Positions 33,801 through 46,700 of a stretch of 64,000 nt of DNA are shown one piece after another. The stretch's first letter is position 1. Every line of letters starts with the position of its first letter. Position numbers and translations under genes: made by a program. The DNA comes from Ulva prolifera (lineage: Eukaryota; Chlorophyta; Ulvophyceae; Ulvales; Ulvaceae): contig CM041200.1 of the NCBI GenBank assembly GCA_023078555.1, positions 2,054,001 to 2,118,000 on the forward strand, given 5' to 3'. The notes under the pieces were generated by a model, which was not told the origin of the DNA, searched no databases, and saw only the letters and a program-made list of their open reading frames with translations.

Positions 33801-36800
33801 TGTTACACAGGCAGGGGGACAGATGGCATGGTCACCCACAAAGCGGCGCTCTGCACTCGGCCGGCCCCGCAGCAGAAGCAGTCGCTCCTTTGAGACGTCA
33901 TTGCCGCACTTCCTGCTGGAAGACGCATGGGAGCAATGCATTACCACTCGGGAACAGTGGGAGCCACGCATTGCAGCCGGGGAAGCACCTCCGTGGGTCG
34001 CGCACGCGCAGGCGCTACACGATCAAGGCGGCTGCAGCAGAGACATGCACCAGAGCGCTGATCCAGAGGAGGAAGCTGTTGGCGCTACCGAGGCTGGCCT
34101 GTGTGGCAACTGCTCTTCGGGCGAACAGAGCTGTGTACCAGAGCAAGGGGTCGCCGCCCCACAGGCGCGCACCTCGCTTGTGCATTTGGTCCCAGCCTGA
34201 CGTTGCACCTCCACAATCTATCAGCTGTAGCTATGCCGTGCCAGCGCTGCACGCGCTGAGCATGCTGCGCTGCGATCTTAAGCCTGCCATGCTCCTTGAC
34301 AGACCGTGTCTCTTCCGCAGGCGGGCTGCAAAGATCAGCCTCTGCCCGAATGTGTGCTGTGTTTCCGGCACACCCCTTCCCTAAACCGGACTGAGCTTGC
34401 GCCTAGTTGACACAATTCTCTGCTGCTGGCGTAACCGTTTCTGACCGGCTGTGCAGCTAAGGCCACACCCCTCCTACAGCCCACTCTCACCGCTGCCATT
34501 TTTCACTGTCCCCGACAGTCCCCTCGCCGCATGCTCCTCTACGGCGCCTGCATGTCAGAGCAGCTCCGCAGGACTCGGCAGCGTTGCCGCCACCGACAGC
34601 GGCACCGTCCGCGACCCCCACATGGAATCCGGGTTCGCTTCTGGAAGATACTCGACCCATTCCTTCACACATGCTCCGCAGTACACGCCCGATCTCCAGA
34701 CAGGCTTTGTTGGGGCGCTTTCCTACTCCAGCATCCCCCGTAGCCATGCATGCTCCGCTGGAACCATCCGGTCCGCCAACCTGGCACGCGCCAGCTCCTC
34801 TGACACCACAAGCCTACTGCCGAAGAGCCGCAGGCGGGCCGGAGGCTCGAGCAGCGAGTTTGCAAGTGTCAGCGCCCCGGCGTCACCCTCCCACATGGGG
34901 CAGCAGTTCTCTGGATATCCACGCGCTTGGGGTAACGTGCATGCGCGTGTTGGGTCAAGCAGCAGCCTCAACGACCTGCCGCTAAGCGTGCGCGCCGGCG
35001 AGAGCAGCTCCATGCGCACTGCTGGCGGCGGCGGCTCCCGAGGCATGTTCCTGTCGTCGCAGGGGGATGCCGCAAGCATGCATATGCCTGGCAGTGAGAG
35101 CATGGCCGCCCTGGACAACCTCTCAATGCACCACAATGCTGCGGCTCGGGAGGAGCCGCGGGAGGAGGGTCACGTGAAGTTTGCTATTTACTGGGAGTTC
35201 CTGACAGCAGTTGGCTGGCCCGCAGTCTTTGCCGTTGTGACGGCCCTTGTGGCCATGCAGCTCGTCCGCACGCTGACAGATGTGTATGTGACACTGTGGT
35301 CTGGGGACTTGCATGCTGGGCACACGCGGCCGCCCGGCGTGTCACTGCGGCATGAGTGGACGTCCGAGTCGACATCTGCGTTTCTGCGTGGCCTAGGTGC
35401 ACTCACCGCAGTGTCCTTGGTGGCTACCATTGCGCGCGCCTTCCTGTTCGCCAACGCTGGCCTCAAGGCCGCCGAAAGCCTTCACACCCGCCTCATGGAT
35501 TCGTGCGCTCCTGTGTGGCTCTTGCGCACCGCCCTCAGACAGCACAAGGCTGTGCTTGCTCTTGCGATGGCTGCAAGCTGCCCCTTGTCTGCATTGCACA
35601 AAGTGTGTGGTGCAGCGTGAGGAAGTTCTGCGCAGGAAGTGAACCACATACAAGCATCCTGTGCAAACTACCTGGCTGCGATAGGGACGTGCGTACAGGG
35701 TGCTTGCGGCGGACCTGTCGCTGCTGAGCCGCATCCCGCACGGCAGACTGCTGGCCCGCGTCAGCACGGACACCGAGGCAGTGGACGACCAGCTGCCGTT
35801 CATTGCTAATATTGCACTCGCGTCCGCAGCGGGCTTTGCCGCGGCGCTGCTGCTCATGCTCATCAGCCAGCCGCTACTGCTCATCGCTGTTGCCGCGCTC
35901 GCCGTGTTCTACCTACGCCTGCAGCGCCGCTACCGGTAAGCCTTCATTTTCCCATTTCCCCTGCTTCTCATGCATGCCTGAACAGCCCCAGATTCTGTTG
36001 CAGCGGCCACATATCAGCGTAGTGGCAATGGATGTACATGCGTTTCCAGCCACATCCTCCTGTCAGAGCAGTGGCCGTAATCAACACACAGCAGTACGAT
36101 GTGAAATACATGTGCTCCTGTCATGCCTAGTTACGGAGGGTTGTGCGTCGTGCAGGGCGGGAGGCCGCGAGATTCGGCGGCTGGAGAACTCGTCCACTGC
36201 ACCGGTGTACTCGGTTTTTGCGGAGGCCACCGCCGGCTCGGCGGCGGCGCGCTCACTTGGCCTGGCAGACCACCTGCAGCAGCGTTTTAGGGAAGCCGTG
36301 TGTGTCCACCTAGCTGCGCGGGTCGCCAGTAACGCCCTTGACCAGTGGCTTGCGCTGCGGCTGCAGCTCGCGTCGGCCGCCGTTGTTGGTGTGCTGGCAT
36401 TCCTTGCGGTCGCATCGCAGGCGTGTGTGGCTCCAGGTGAGATCTGCCGGCTTGCAGCGGCGCCACCAGCTGTGAGCGCACGAGCTGTCAGTGCAGCCAT
36501 GCGAGGCCATGTCTGCACTTGGATCCCCTTGATATCTAAATCTGGCGTGGCCAGCTTGCGAAGGATGCAGTGCCTGTTGCAAGGGACATGTGCAGACTGC
36601 TTGCTTCACCGAGCTTGACCCACCACCAATGCTTACAGGGCTGCCTGGAAAGAAGTGGCCAATGCTGCTGACAGGATTGAGCCTGGCATACGCGCTGCCG
36701 ATGGTGTCGCTGCTGAGTAGCTTGCTCACGTCTTGCGCTGAGGTGGAGCAGGAGATGGTGGCCGTAGAGCGTGTTACTCAATTCACACACCTACCCGCCT

Positions 36801-38199
36801 CAAAAGCCTCCCAGTGCGACAGTTGCCAAGAGAGTGTGTACTCTCTTCATGTCTGAGATGTGCAGCAAGCGTAACAATCTCTGTGCCAAGTGTACCGCTC
36901 GTACACTGGAGGGTAATGTTACGTTGCAGCTGGTTGCAGGCACCTCTGCACAGGACCCAGGCGACAGCAGCTTGGTTTTTGAAAGTGTGTGTTTGACATA
37001 TCCAGGCCGCCGTGTGCCGGCACTAGACAACGTTTCATTTACGGTTCCGGCCGGCTCGCACTTTGGTATCTGTGGCCGCACTGGTGCTGGCAAATCATCC
37101 ATCTTGACGGCGTTGTTCCAGCTTTCGCCTCTGCAGCACGGGTCAATACGGATTGGCAGCGTGGACTTGGCTGCAGTATCGGCAGGGTGCGCCTCAGGGT
37201 TTTGATCACTGTCCTGCTGTGATCTACCTGTCCAGATGCCGGAATCCACAAGAACAAGTGTCGTATTGAGGGCTACAAGATTTATGTCCACAGGTGCACA
37301 TTAGAATTTTTGGCCTCACAACCATACTGCGCAATATGGTCGTCAGTGTTCAGTAAGATCTCTCACGCCGGGCATATGCAAGCTTGCTTTCGTCGGCTGT
37401 CAATGCATTACTGGTGGATATGGTTCATGACTTCGAGATCATGGCGATCCTGATGCTGTGATAATCATGTGTGTGCAGAGGGCTGCAGTCTCTCCTGGCC
37501 GTTGTCCCACAAAATCCTGTCATTCTTCACGGAAGCATCGCAGACAACCTGGATCCCCTTGGCAGGCACACACCGCATGATCTGATGGCAGTGCTGTACA
37601 ATGTGCGGCTCCTATCAGTACTCGCCGTACATGCTGAAGAACAGTGTGCTGGCAGGAGCGCTGCTGGCCAAGGCGGCGCCGGAGCATCTACATCCAGCCT
37701 GTTTGCCAGTTGCCAAGATCCAGTTGTATGTGATGCAAGCAGGTCTGCCGTTCGGTGTGATGCCGATGCAGAGGAACCACTGCTTCCTGTCACTGACACA
37801 ACCGCACACGATGGGCAGACGTGTGGACACCATTTTGATGTACTAGGCGTGCAGCTTGGTGAAGATGGTGCTGTCTTGTCCGTAGGGCAGCAGCAACTAC
37901 TCAGTGTCGCTCGGGCTTTGCTAAGAAACCCTATGGTTTTATGCTTAGATGAGCTGTGCGCACACTTGTCTGACGCTGAGAGCACCATCATAGAGACTGT
38001 CGTGTCTGAGCGGTTGAAGAACCGTACATGTGTACGTATCAGCCATGATGTAGAGATTCTGATGGCATGTGACACTGTGGGAATCTTAGAATGTGGGCAG
38101 CTTGTAGATGTAGGACCGCCAAACGACTTGAGGTCATTGCTACTAAATTTGCACAACGTTACTCATGCCCACGATATCACGTCTGAATGGCCTGTGTAA
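30808..38199 (+). CDS. ABCC/MRP-type ABC transporter
   Basis: A full transporter with two membrane domains and two nucleotide-binding domains, which would pump organic anions or conjugates across a membrane. The start ATG at 30808 opens MGSVDVSLTFSWVGALL, typical of the ABCC segment before TMD1. TMD1 spans about 31060-32500. NBD1 has Walker A GPSGSAKSS (about 32938), Q-loop APQEPWLV, signature LSGGQRARVSLAR (33526) and Walker B IYLLDDCLAALD. A Ser-rich linker (33850-35150) precedes TMD2 (about 35160-36760). NBD2 has Walker A GRTGAGKSS (37073), Q-loop PQNPVILHGS, signature LSVGQQQLLSVAR (37873), Walker B MVLCLDELC and H-loop ISHDVE. The NBD1 Asp / NBD2 Glu asymmetry at the catalytic position is usual in ABCC. 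NBD1 has Ala for the second Gly before the Walker Lys. About a dozen exons; joins not all resolved. Closest in style to ABCC10. Confidence 0.85.
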
Positions 38200-38299
38200 C
38201 ATGTTCGTATTGAAACGGATTCCGTTGTCACATCGCATTGGAGCTGTCATGCCTCAGTGAATCATGCACCGTGACTGCACATGCACAGCCTTATGGGTT

Positions 38300-38309
38300 T
38301 GTAATTACA
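38300..38309. promoter_or_regulatory. Palindromic TGTAATTACA between convergent stops
   Basis: It reads TGTAA, the green-algal poly(A) signal, on both strands. It lies 100 bp after the ABC transporter stop and 5 bp after the stop of the minus-strand SAC3-domain gene. Use by the latter would give a very short 3' UTR, so the role is speculative. Confidence 0.25.
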
Positions 38310-38314
38310 CAAAC

Positions 38315-40428
38315 TCACAGCATACGGATGCTGCTCCTATCTGCTGGCAACTCTTTCAAGAATGCCGCACAATTCAGATGCGTATTGCCTACGGCTCGTG
38401 CAGATGTCTGCTCTTGCTTTGGCACCACAATCTTGCCAGCACTGTCCTTTGCTAGAAAAAGGATTTTCCCCCCAGCATCAACTTTGATCAATCCCCCATG
38501 TGCACGCAAGCATTCCACACACTGCCTCTCCCTAGACAGCACATCTCCCGCTCCGCCCTCGGCGCCCAGCAAATGACCCACAGATGCACCTGGCAGAGGG
38601 AAAGTGTCTTGAGTGCAGTCCGTTTCATGCGAGAACCCAAGCAACCGCATGCACATATCCAGGGGTAAGGTTCTGTAAGACATCACCAGTCCCTGGACCG
38701 TTTCGAAACGAAGACTTCTGACACCCCAGTCCATCACGAGCTGGCCACAGTGTGGGGCAGTGAAATACAGATTCCAAAATTGCACGTAGTTGCAGGTCGT
38801 GATTGCTTGGTATACACTCATTGCATGCTGTACTTCAGGTGTTTCCCACACGCCTTGGGCCACAAGCTGCAGAACAGCGCGACTGAAAGACAGAGCCCGG
38901 TCTTTCTGTTCGATGCATATGTAGAGCAGGAGCTGATAGCCGCCAAACTCAGCTTTGCTGCCGGGCAATCCCTCATCATACATGGCTTGCAACGTGCTCA
39001 CACACTTTCGAAACTCTTGTTGGTCAGAGTGCTCAAGAGCAGCCCGAGCAAACACTTCTTCTGTTCGCACCGTTGTTGCGTTGCGGATGTGCTGTACTGT
39101 CAGATCTTGGCGTATCGCTTTCAACTGGCTCCAAATATACATGAAGTCCTTCTCACCCCCTGCAATCATACTGACAATGCGATCCAGTGCTTGTACCAGC
39201 ACCGGTTCTGGTCTGACCTCCTCTGGCTTTGGGACACCGTTCAATCGTAAAAATGACTTCTCCATGCGCTGACACGTCCCCTGTATGATGATGTCCGGGT
39301 TCCACACGGGCTCTGGGATACTGGGTCCGGACCCTTCAGAGAGTTGAGCAAATCGCGATGTGCGATCACGAATCTGCTTGTTCATCTTCTTCTTCCGCTT
39401 GCTGACGACAATGCTGGTTTCACTCAGTGACGGGCCCCTATCGGACTGTCGCACAGTCCCACCTTTTCTATGTGTGTCGCGCAGTGGAGAGTCACGCCAC
39501 TCATGCATCTGATGATCAGAAGCCGAATGTGCTGGAGGTGCAGGCAATGATGGCAGCATGGGCATGGGCTCCCTGTCCCAATCATGAGTGTACAAAACCC
39601 CCTGTGCTCGTTTCTCCTCCAGGATTTGTTTCATTGTTTGTCGTAGGCGCTCACTCTCGTGCGAATCGTATTTTTGCAATGCTCGCTTGATCCAGTCTTT
39701 GAGTGCCTGTGCCTTGTCTCCCTGTGCAGGATCTGCATGGACAGCTTTTACTTATTGTTGGCTCGTCAGCAGAGAAGAGTATCTTACATTTCATACAAAA
39801 TACCAAGGAGATCAGAGCAAAGAAACGTACGAGCTGTTGGCGCAGGTGTCCGGGGAGGCATGGCAGTTTCGACAGCTAATGGTAGAGGTCTCTGCGCGGG
39901 CACCTCTGGCGACCTGCTTGCCTGAGCAACAGCTGCAGTACCTGGCCTGGATGTGCCGTCCAAGCTGAAAGAAATGATTCCCGTTCCGTTCCCTGTTCCT
40001 GGAGAACTTGTGAGGGATGCTACAGCCGCATTCGATGTGGTGACAGCAGCAGAGTCCCATGTTGGTGGCAATGGTTGTGCCGGAAATGCCTGGTACTGCT
40101 GAGCCGTCTGATACGGGGAGTACGTCGGGATACCCCCGTAAGTGGGATGCACAGCTGGCGCCTGCCAAGCATTATATGCCTGGTATGATGGATAAGGGTT
40201 GTATGCTTGAGTGTACGGCTGCTGCAACGGATATTGATACATGGGTTGCTGAGCGTAAGGGTACGCTGCGTTTCCGTTGGGAACCTGATACATCTGCGGT
40301 TGCTGCATATCTACGTACTGCTGCACGCCATCGCTGGCCTGCGTTGGCGTGATAGGCGGGGGAGGCTCATCCGGCAACGGAGGCGGAGCTTCTGGCGGAG
40401 GAGGGGGCGGCACGACTGAAGCACTCAT
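38315..40428 (-). CDS. LENG8/THP3-like SAC3-domain protein
   Basis: Two phase-consistent exons (40428-39831 and 39732-38315) give a 671-residue protein. The start ATG at 40426-40428 opens MSASVVPPPPPPEAPPP. The N-terminal 170 residues are a Pro/Tyr/Gln-rich disordered region, as in LENG8 relatives. Basic segments follow (SKRKKKMNKQIRDR). The C-terminal SAC3/GANP domain starts at GTCQRMEKSFLRLNGVPKPE and contains LKAIRQDLTVQHIRN, with helices to the C-terminus. Yeast Thp3 and animal LENG8 act with a CSN12-like partner in mRNA processing, export and transcription elongation; the same nuclear role is inferred here. Convergent with the ABC transporter (115 bp apart) and divergent from the pfkB gene. 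Confidence 0.9.
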
Positions 40429-41104
40429 GAGACTCCTCACGATAATAAGGCACAGGGAAGCGGTCGGCGAAGCTTCGGGCGAGGCAAAGCGGATTGGCCC
40501 TCAGCACTTACGAACGGCGACACAGGACAGGTATGCTACGCAGGCGAACAATGCGAAAATCTCAGGGACAAAATAACACAATATCTGGTCCGGCTTGGAA
40601 ACCACAAAGCCGGAGACGGTGATCCCCCTACCAGAAAGCACAAGCTGGAGACCTGTCCCTTTGAAAAGCAGGCCTAGCAGGACCTTCCAAAGTAGCTGCG
40701 ATATGCAATCTAGCTTCGGTGAATGAGAAGTTCACGTCAGATCGTGCGGTACGGGAGCCTGTGGTAAAGCTTCTGACAATATGCAGGAGAGGTTTGGCAA
40801 AAAATGAGCTCAATTTTCCACATGCAGGAGCTGTGGGTAAATACACTGAGAATCGTCCGTGCGCATCATCGAAGCCGGTTCGCTGTAGTGTACCATCTTG
40901 TAGTACCTTCCCGGTGTAGCGAGGTATGTGCATGCATGTCCGAGCGCTCTGCGCAGTGATGGCAGATGATCATGCGAGTGGATGAAATTGCGCTTGTTGA
41001 GCCGCCACAAGCGTCCAGGGATTATAGACACCAATCGCTCGAAGCAGGTAATATGCTTGACCCGTCGTGGGCACGTGCAGCGGGAGGTCCAAAAACCTGC
41101 TGCG
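40429..41104. promoter_or_regulatory. Divergent region between THP3-like and pfkB genes
   Basis: Start codons at 40428 (minus) and 41105 (plus, or 40982 in the same frame) point outwards, so both promoters should lie here. No TATA box or repeated site stands out. Confidence 0.4.
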
Positions 41105-42743
41105 ATGGCGTGCTCACGTTTGTCACTCTCCGCGTCCATATTCGCTGCGTTTCTTTCTGCATTCATTACATTCGAATTGTGCCGTCCCGATCTTCTGCTG
41201 GTCGGAAATGTTACAATCGATGTTCTAGAGAGCAAGGGCAGCCGGTACGAGGCACCGGGAGGTACGTGTATCGGACAAGCTGCTTCGATACCGCGATCAC
41301 GATGTGCAATCACCTTGTGTGCATGATGAGGTTGTCTGCGTACTCTTGATGATCTATGTTGGCCTTTCTGGCGCTCCTGACCGTCGATGCGTTTTGATGC
41401 AGGCGCGGTCACTTACGCTGCAGCGGTTGCACAGGGACTGCGCCAACGAGCCTGCATTGTGACACTTGCAGACACAGGCTATGATCTTACTTTCCTCGGG
41501 GACCATCGCGTTCATGCAATATCATCAGGGGACACGCTCACGTTTGAGCATTCCTATACCTGGTTTGGGAATCAGCGACGTCTAAGAGTCGCCGCACAGC
41601 CTGATCAAACACTTTCAGCCACACACGTTCCTTGGAGATGTAGATTGGCGAGGACGGTTCTCGTTGGTCCGTTGACGCAAACAGATGTCGATGTCAAGTC
41701 ATTCACACAGCCTGGCTCGTGGGTGGCAAAAGTATTGCTGAATTTTCAGTACCTCGGTGTAATGGCCCAGGGATATCAGCGGAAACTGGGGAAGGCTGAA
41801 AGAGTTGAACACATCAAGCAGCCATCCCCAGCTCTGGAAAGCTCTATCACCAAAGCTGTGACTTTGTTTTTGTCAGATGTAGAGACAGATCCATGGTCAC
41901 CTGCGGAATTCAACCGGATAGTCGCTGATGTGCAGTCTCTGATAGTGACGCGAGGCGCGAAGGGTGTGCTGCTCATTCCTTGTCACGCAAATTCTGGAAG
42001 CGTTTTTGTCAGCAGCTCAAGTGCAGGCGTGCACGGTGCTAGTTGGCTGCCCTGGTGCTGGTTCTGCTCAAGCATGCAGCAAACCTGCTCGAGCAGCAAC
42101 AAAGTGTTGTAGCTTTTCAAAAAAAGTGTACGTCTGTGCACGTTGGCATTGACATGCGACTTGCCTGTGCTAACTCATTCCGACTCAGCTTCTGTTCCAG
42201 CACATATGTGGCTTTAGTAAGCAGCATCCTGCTGTTTGCGTCTTCCCTCAGCTGTCAACGCGAGTTGTAATGATTGTGCAAATTGCAGGAGTCAGTGTGT
42301 ACCAGCATGGCAAGGATCCGTTGCACATCCCAGCTGTGTCCATCAAACCCTTAGACACCAATGGTGCTGGAGACACATTTGCTACAACTTACATGATTAA
42401 GCTGGCCAATGGAATGACTATTGAAGGCGCCGGAATGAGTGCTACATGGGCGGCTTCCAGGGTGCTTGCCACCAGCTTGCATAGCTGACGCGTGTTGTGA
42501 TGGACACCATGAAAACTATCGTAAATTGTTGTCTTGCAGTGCAATGTTCAAGTAGGTGATGCACGTGTTTCACATCTTGTTGCTGTTGTGCAGGTTTGCC
42601 TGAAGCCACAGACATGTAAACCTGCTTGCTGTGCGAAAGCTGTGCAGGAGTCGGACGAGCGGGATTTGCAGCCACACGCCCAGCATTTGCTGCCTCAATT
42701 CTTCAAGCTCGAAGCGATTGAGGAGGGCATGTCATCGGAATAA
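41105..42743 (+). CDS. pfkB-family carbohydrate kinase, myo-inositol-kinase-like
   Basis: Four phase-consistent exons (41105-41261, 41403-41963, 42289-42461, 42594-42743) encode 346 residues. Key motifs: LLLVGNVTIDVL in the first strand, APGGAVTYAAAVAQGL with the substrate-binding GG, IVTRGAKGVSVY, and the pfkB signature DTNGAGDTFATTYM with the catalytic Asp. The spacing and short N-terminal strand resemble plant myo-inositol kinase and related pfkB proteins, which phosphorylate polyols or sugars in the cytosol; substrate is inferred. An upstream in-frame ATG at 40982 would add 41 residues; the one at 41105 fits the family length better, though MACSRLSLSASIFAAFLSAF before the first strand is longer and more hydrophobic than usual. 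Confidence 0.85.
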
Positions 42744-43723
42744 ATCAAGGCACCTGCATGTCATGCTCTGCTAGTCCATGCTCGATTGTCCACTGGCTGT
42801 GCAATGCATACGTGCTTGCTCATCATGCCAGGCGCATAGCACCGGGACCAATCCTGACTTGCGGAGACCAGTATCAGTACGTGTGCATGGAAGCGTTGGA
42901 TTTGCCATGCTACAGTCAACACATCCCATGTCGATGAATAATTGAATAGCATTGATCGATTAGATTTTCCATATAGAATCATTAGGCCACCACCTGTAAG
43001 TTGGTGCAGGGTGTGAACCGCTGCAGGTCGTGCAACACTGAGACAGGCTCAGCCTGGCCGGCAGATGGAAGCATCCACTGAAGTCGAGGCACTGACTCAG
43101 CGTTGACCAATAACTCTTTGACAGTGAAAGCCTTCGTGGTGTTGCGGTTGCCGAGTCAGTTGCAGGTTGTGTGATACGAACACATGAATTGCAGCTGGTA
43201 ACCGTGTTGAACAATCACCCAACCGCAACGTATGTAATGGTGACCACTCCATACGGTAATTGCGGCCACGTTATTCGACATTACTTCACCAACTTGATGA
43301 ATCCCCGCAGAGTTCCACTGTTACTGAATCACATCAGCCCTCCGTCAGAGTTTACGCAGCACCACATATCTAATTATGCCAGAATCGCCTTCACACCATA
43401 TCAAAGCTCCATTCCAACTATGCGCTGATCTGATTGTTTCTCTGTCTGTGAGACACTGTGCACCCCAGCTACAGCATACATTTGCCAGTCCCACCAGTCG
43501 CAAACTCATGCCTTACATGGTTTCATCAGCAACACCCGCAAGTGAACATCAATTCGACTAATTCCTTGATCCAAGTACAGCACGGCAACAATGTTTAAAA
43601 TTGGGCGCTTGAGCCACAGTGGCAGTAAGCCCTAACAAGCCTCCCGTCCCATTGTGACGTCCCATGAGACGCCAAATCTACACCAGCGTGTGCTTTCCCG
43701 CTGTAACGACCATTACCAGCACG
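42744..43723. other. Convergent intergenic region, no gene seen
   Basis: About 1 kb between the stops of the pfkB gene (AATAAA overlaps its end near 42741) and condensin CAP-D2. No conserved frame or repeat. Confidence 0.45.
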
Positions 43724-46700
43724 TTACCTATTCCACATTTGCTTGCAAAGTCTGGCAGCAGGGTCTCCCATGTTTGATGCTTCATGCACAGTCTCCACGG
43801 TCTCGTGGTCTTCAGCATGGATCGCGGCAATCTCTGAATCTACCTTGGCCATCACAGCCGCAGCGTCGTCCTTGTCCTCTTGCTTTCCATATCGCTTGAT
43901 GCTCGAAAAAGCTTTCTTTAGAACATCCTTCACAGCGATTGGAAAGCACTTGGTAATATTTGATGCTGGGGCTGCGCGTGGATGTGCGATTTGATGGTCA
44001 ATCTGCCAAGAATACACGTTTACACGTACCTTCAGTTTCTTATCAAAGGTCTCATCAAACAGCAGCCTCCTCAGCCGGGGAAGCTCCTGCTGAACAGACT
44101 TGAAAAGCTGCTTGCATGCCCCCGTTCCTTTCAACAGATCAAGGCAACTCAGCAGGAGGACGGCAGACACAGCATGCGATTGATGCAGCATACGGTCCAT
44201 GAATGTCCCAACAAGCGCCACATGATGCTTGTCCTCCCTCACATGCTCCAGAAGAACTTTAAGGATATATTCAAATTTGCCGGGCTGGTCAATCATCGTG
44301 GAGTCTTTCATGAGGTTGGAGATTATGTCCGGCAGCAGTTTATACACAAGATTTCCTCCCTGATCTGTCTTCTTGCTAGCACATTCCTTGAAAAGGTTCT
44401 CTGCGGCATTCTGAACCTGCAAATCACAACAAAGTGTACTGTTGACCAAACTCCGCCCAAGGCAGTGCTGTTATGGCAGGACATGGGTAATGTCTCTCAG
44501 GACAGATGGGGTGATAGCACCTCTATGTCTTGATGATATAGGCAGTGGCAGACTTTGTAGATGTGTCCTGTAGGTTTCAACATAGCGCTGAGAATCAGCT
44601 TTGTCAGAATTCTGATGCCATGCTTCAGTGGCTGCACATGGTCATTCACGAAGCTGAAAAAGTGGTCTGTAAATGGATCCAGTATATTTGCCCATCTGTT
44701 CAGTAAATCTGCAGCTCCTGCCATTAATGTCAATTGCAGGCCTGAATCAATAGCATCCCTGCAACACACAGATGCCACATCATGCAGGCTTTGTCAGCAT
44801 GGTGTCAACTGCTTGCATACGGGACAACAGAAAAGGAAACAAAGATGTTTAGGTCAACAGAAACGCAAATGACACATGAAACGTTCGCACCGGTGGCAAG
44901 GGCTCAGACAGGTGAACAGCAAGCGAAGAAAGATCGTGTCCTCGCAAATTCCCTTGTACGAACACATCAGCTTCATCAGTGCTAGCAATGCAGACGCACG
45001 CAATGTCTTGTTCGTGCGAAGCAGAGCCTTGCTTCGGCACAGAGTGACAACTACTGCCAGTGTTGGCTGCAGTGCTTGCTGCACATGATTTTCGAGGCAT
45101 TCTCTCTCCAAGTCTAGATTCTCCTTCTGCGACTGGACACATGCAGCCAGCGACGTGTCCGAATTTGGTTGCTTTTGCTGAACAGCTGCTGCCTGATCTG
45201 ATGCTTGCATGGACTCCGCCTGGTCCATGCGCAAATCCACAACATGCTTATGCATCAAGCCTGCTTCCCCAGCTGAAAGGAGAGCCACTGCAAGAGTCGC
45301 CTGATATTGACTGCCAGTGACGAGGGTCATTTGCTCCCTCCCGATTGTATCCGGCACATCTGCGTGTGTTGCCTCGTCTAAGTGCATGTGGGGCAGAGGG
45401 CTGTCCAGCTGGCCCTCCTCATGCTCACCATCCGACGCAGCACCCGCATGGCCACTCTCAGTATCTGCGTCGTCAGCATCATCCTCATGATATGCATCAG
45501 TCGCTGAGACTGCGCCTCCAGCTTGCAGAACATGGACTGCGTCCGGATCCCTGTCGCAGAAGGATCCAATTTTGGCTGCAGCAGGATCTGGGTCCTCTCG
45601 TGGTGTGGGCTGCACAGAAGCACGTACAACCTGATGCTGCAGTCCTCTTGCGGCAATGTGCGCGTTTGCTTGGCAGACAAGCCGCATGAGCCTGAGCGCA
45701 TTAGTTGTGTCAATCTTGAAGAGCCCACGTAAGCTTTCCTTGAGCAACATAATCGACGATGCCGCTGTGGGAGACCCTACCATGTGCCTAGTGAAAAACT
45801 TAAGCACCTCTGTGTGTTTCACCTGCACACATGCATTCGGCTTGGCTTCTTCGGCTAGATTAGCAGCCCTCATCACCCTCAATGTGATCACAGACGCACC
45901 TCATCTCTGGTTCCTGTATTGTCAAACATCAGCAAGAACATACGCATGACGATCAGCTGCAGGTACGCATACTGGCTCTGCGGGAATCGATAAATCAAAT
46001 CCAGTAGCTTGAAAACTTTTCCCGAGCACACACTGGGCCTGTGTGAAGCAATTGCATGCAGCACCCTGAGGTGCAGAAGCACTGGACGAAGCAAAGCATC
46101 GTCTGTGGCTAAGTGGCATGAAATCCGCATCACATCCTCGAATAACACATTAGCCACCGCAATATAGTTGAAAACGGAGTCATTGTCATTGCACATACTC
46201 ATGGCCTTCCCCAGGCAACAAGTGATTGTGCGCTCCATGTCTTCGCCCGGTCTGGCGGTCAAAAGTTCCACCAGTGCGGTCGCTGTGTGGTGTGGTTCGA
46301 CCTGCAATCAGGATTGCAGATGAATTTATGGAACAAGCAAGCGACCCTTAGATATGATGCATGTCAATGTTACTGAACACTAAAGCGTACGTGTGTCAAG
46401 TACAACGTCTCAAACATGTCCATGGCTGTTGTCACCACTTCCGGTTTCTGAGTTGGCTGCGTGACGAGTTGCAGTGCATTTCCTAGGCTATCTGTTGCAG
46501 GCTGAACGCCGAAGTTCCTCATCAGCTTCAGCGTTGTAATGGACTCCACAACGTCACTTGATTCAACAGATGTCAGCAGAGCTTCAAGGCTGATCACACA
46601 TTCATGGAGCGCTTCTATCATGATGACAGCGGACTTAGCATTGGTTTCCCGCTCCAGTGCACGCTCCAAGTGCTCATGGATGTCCCTTCCGCACAAAATG

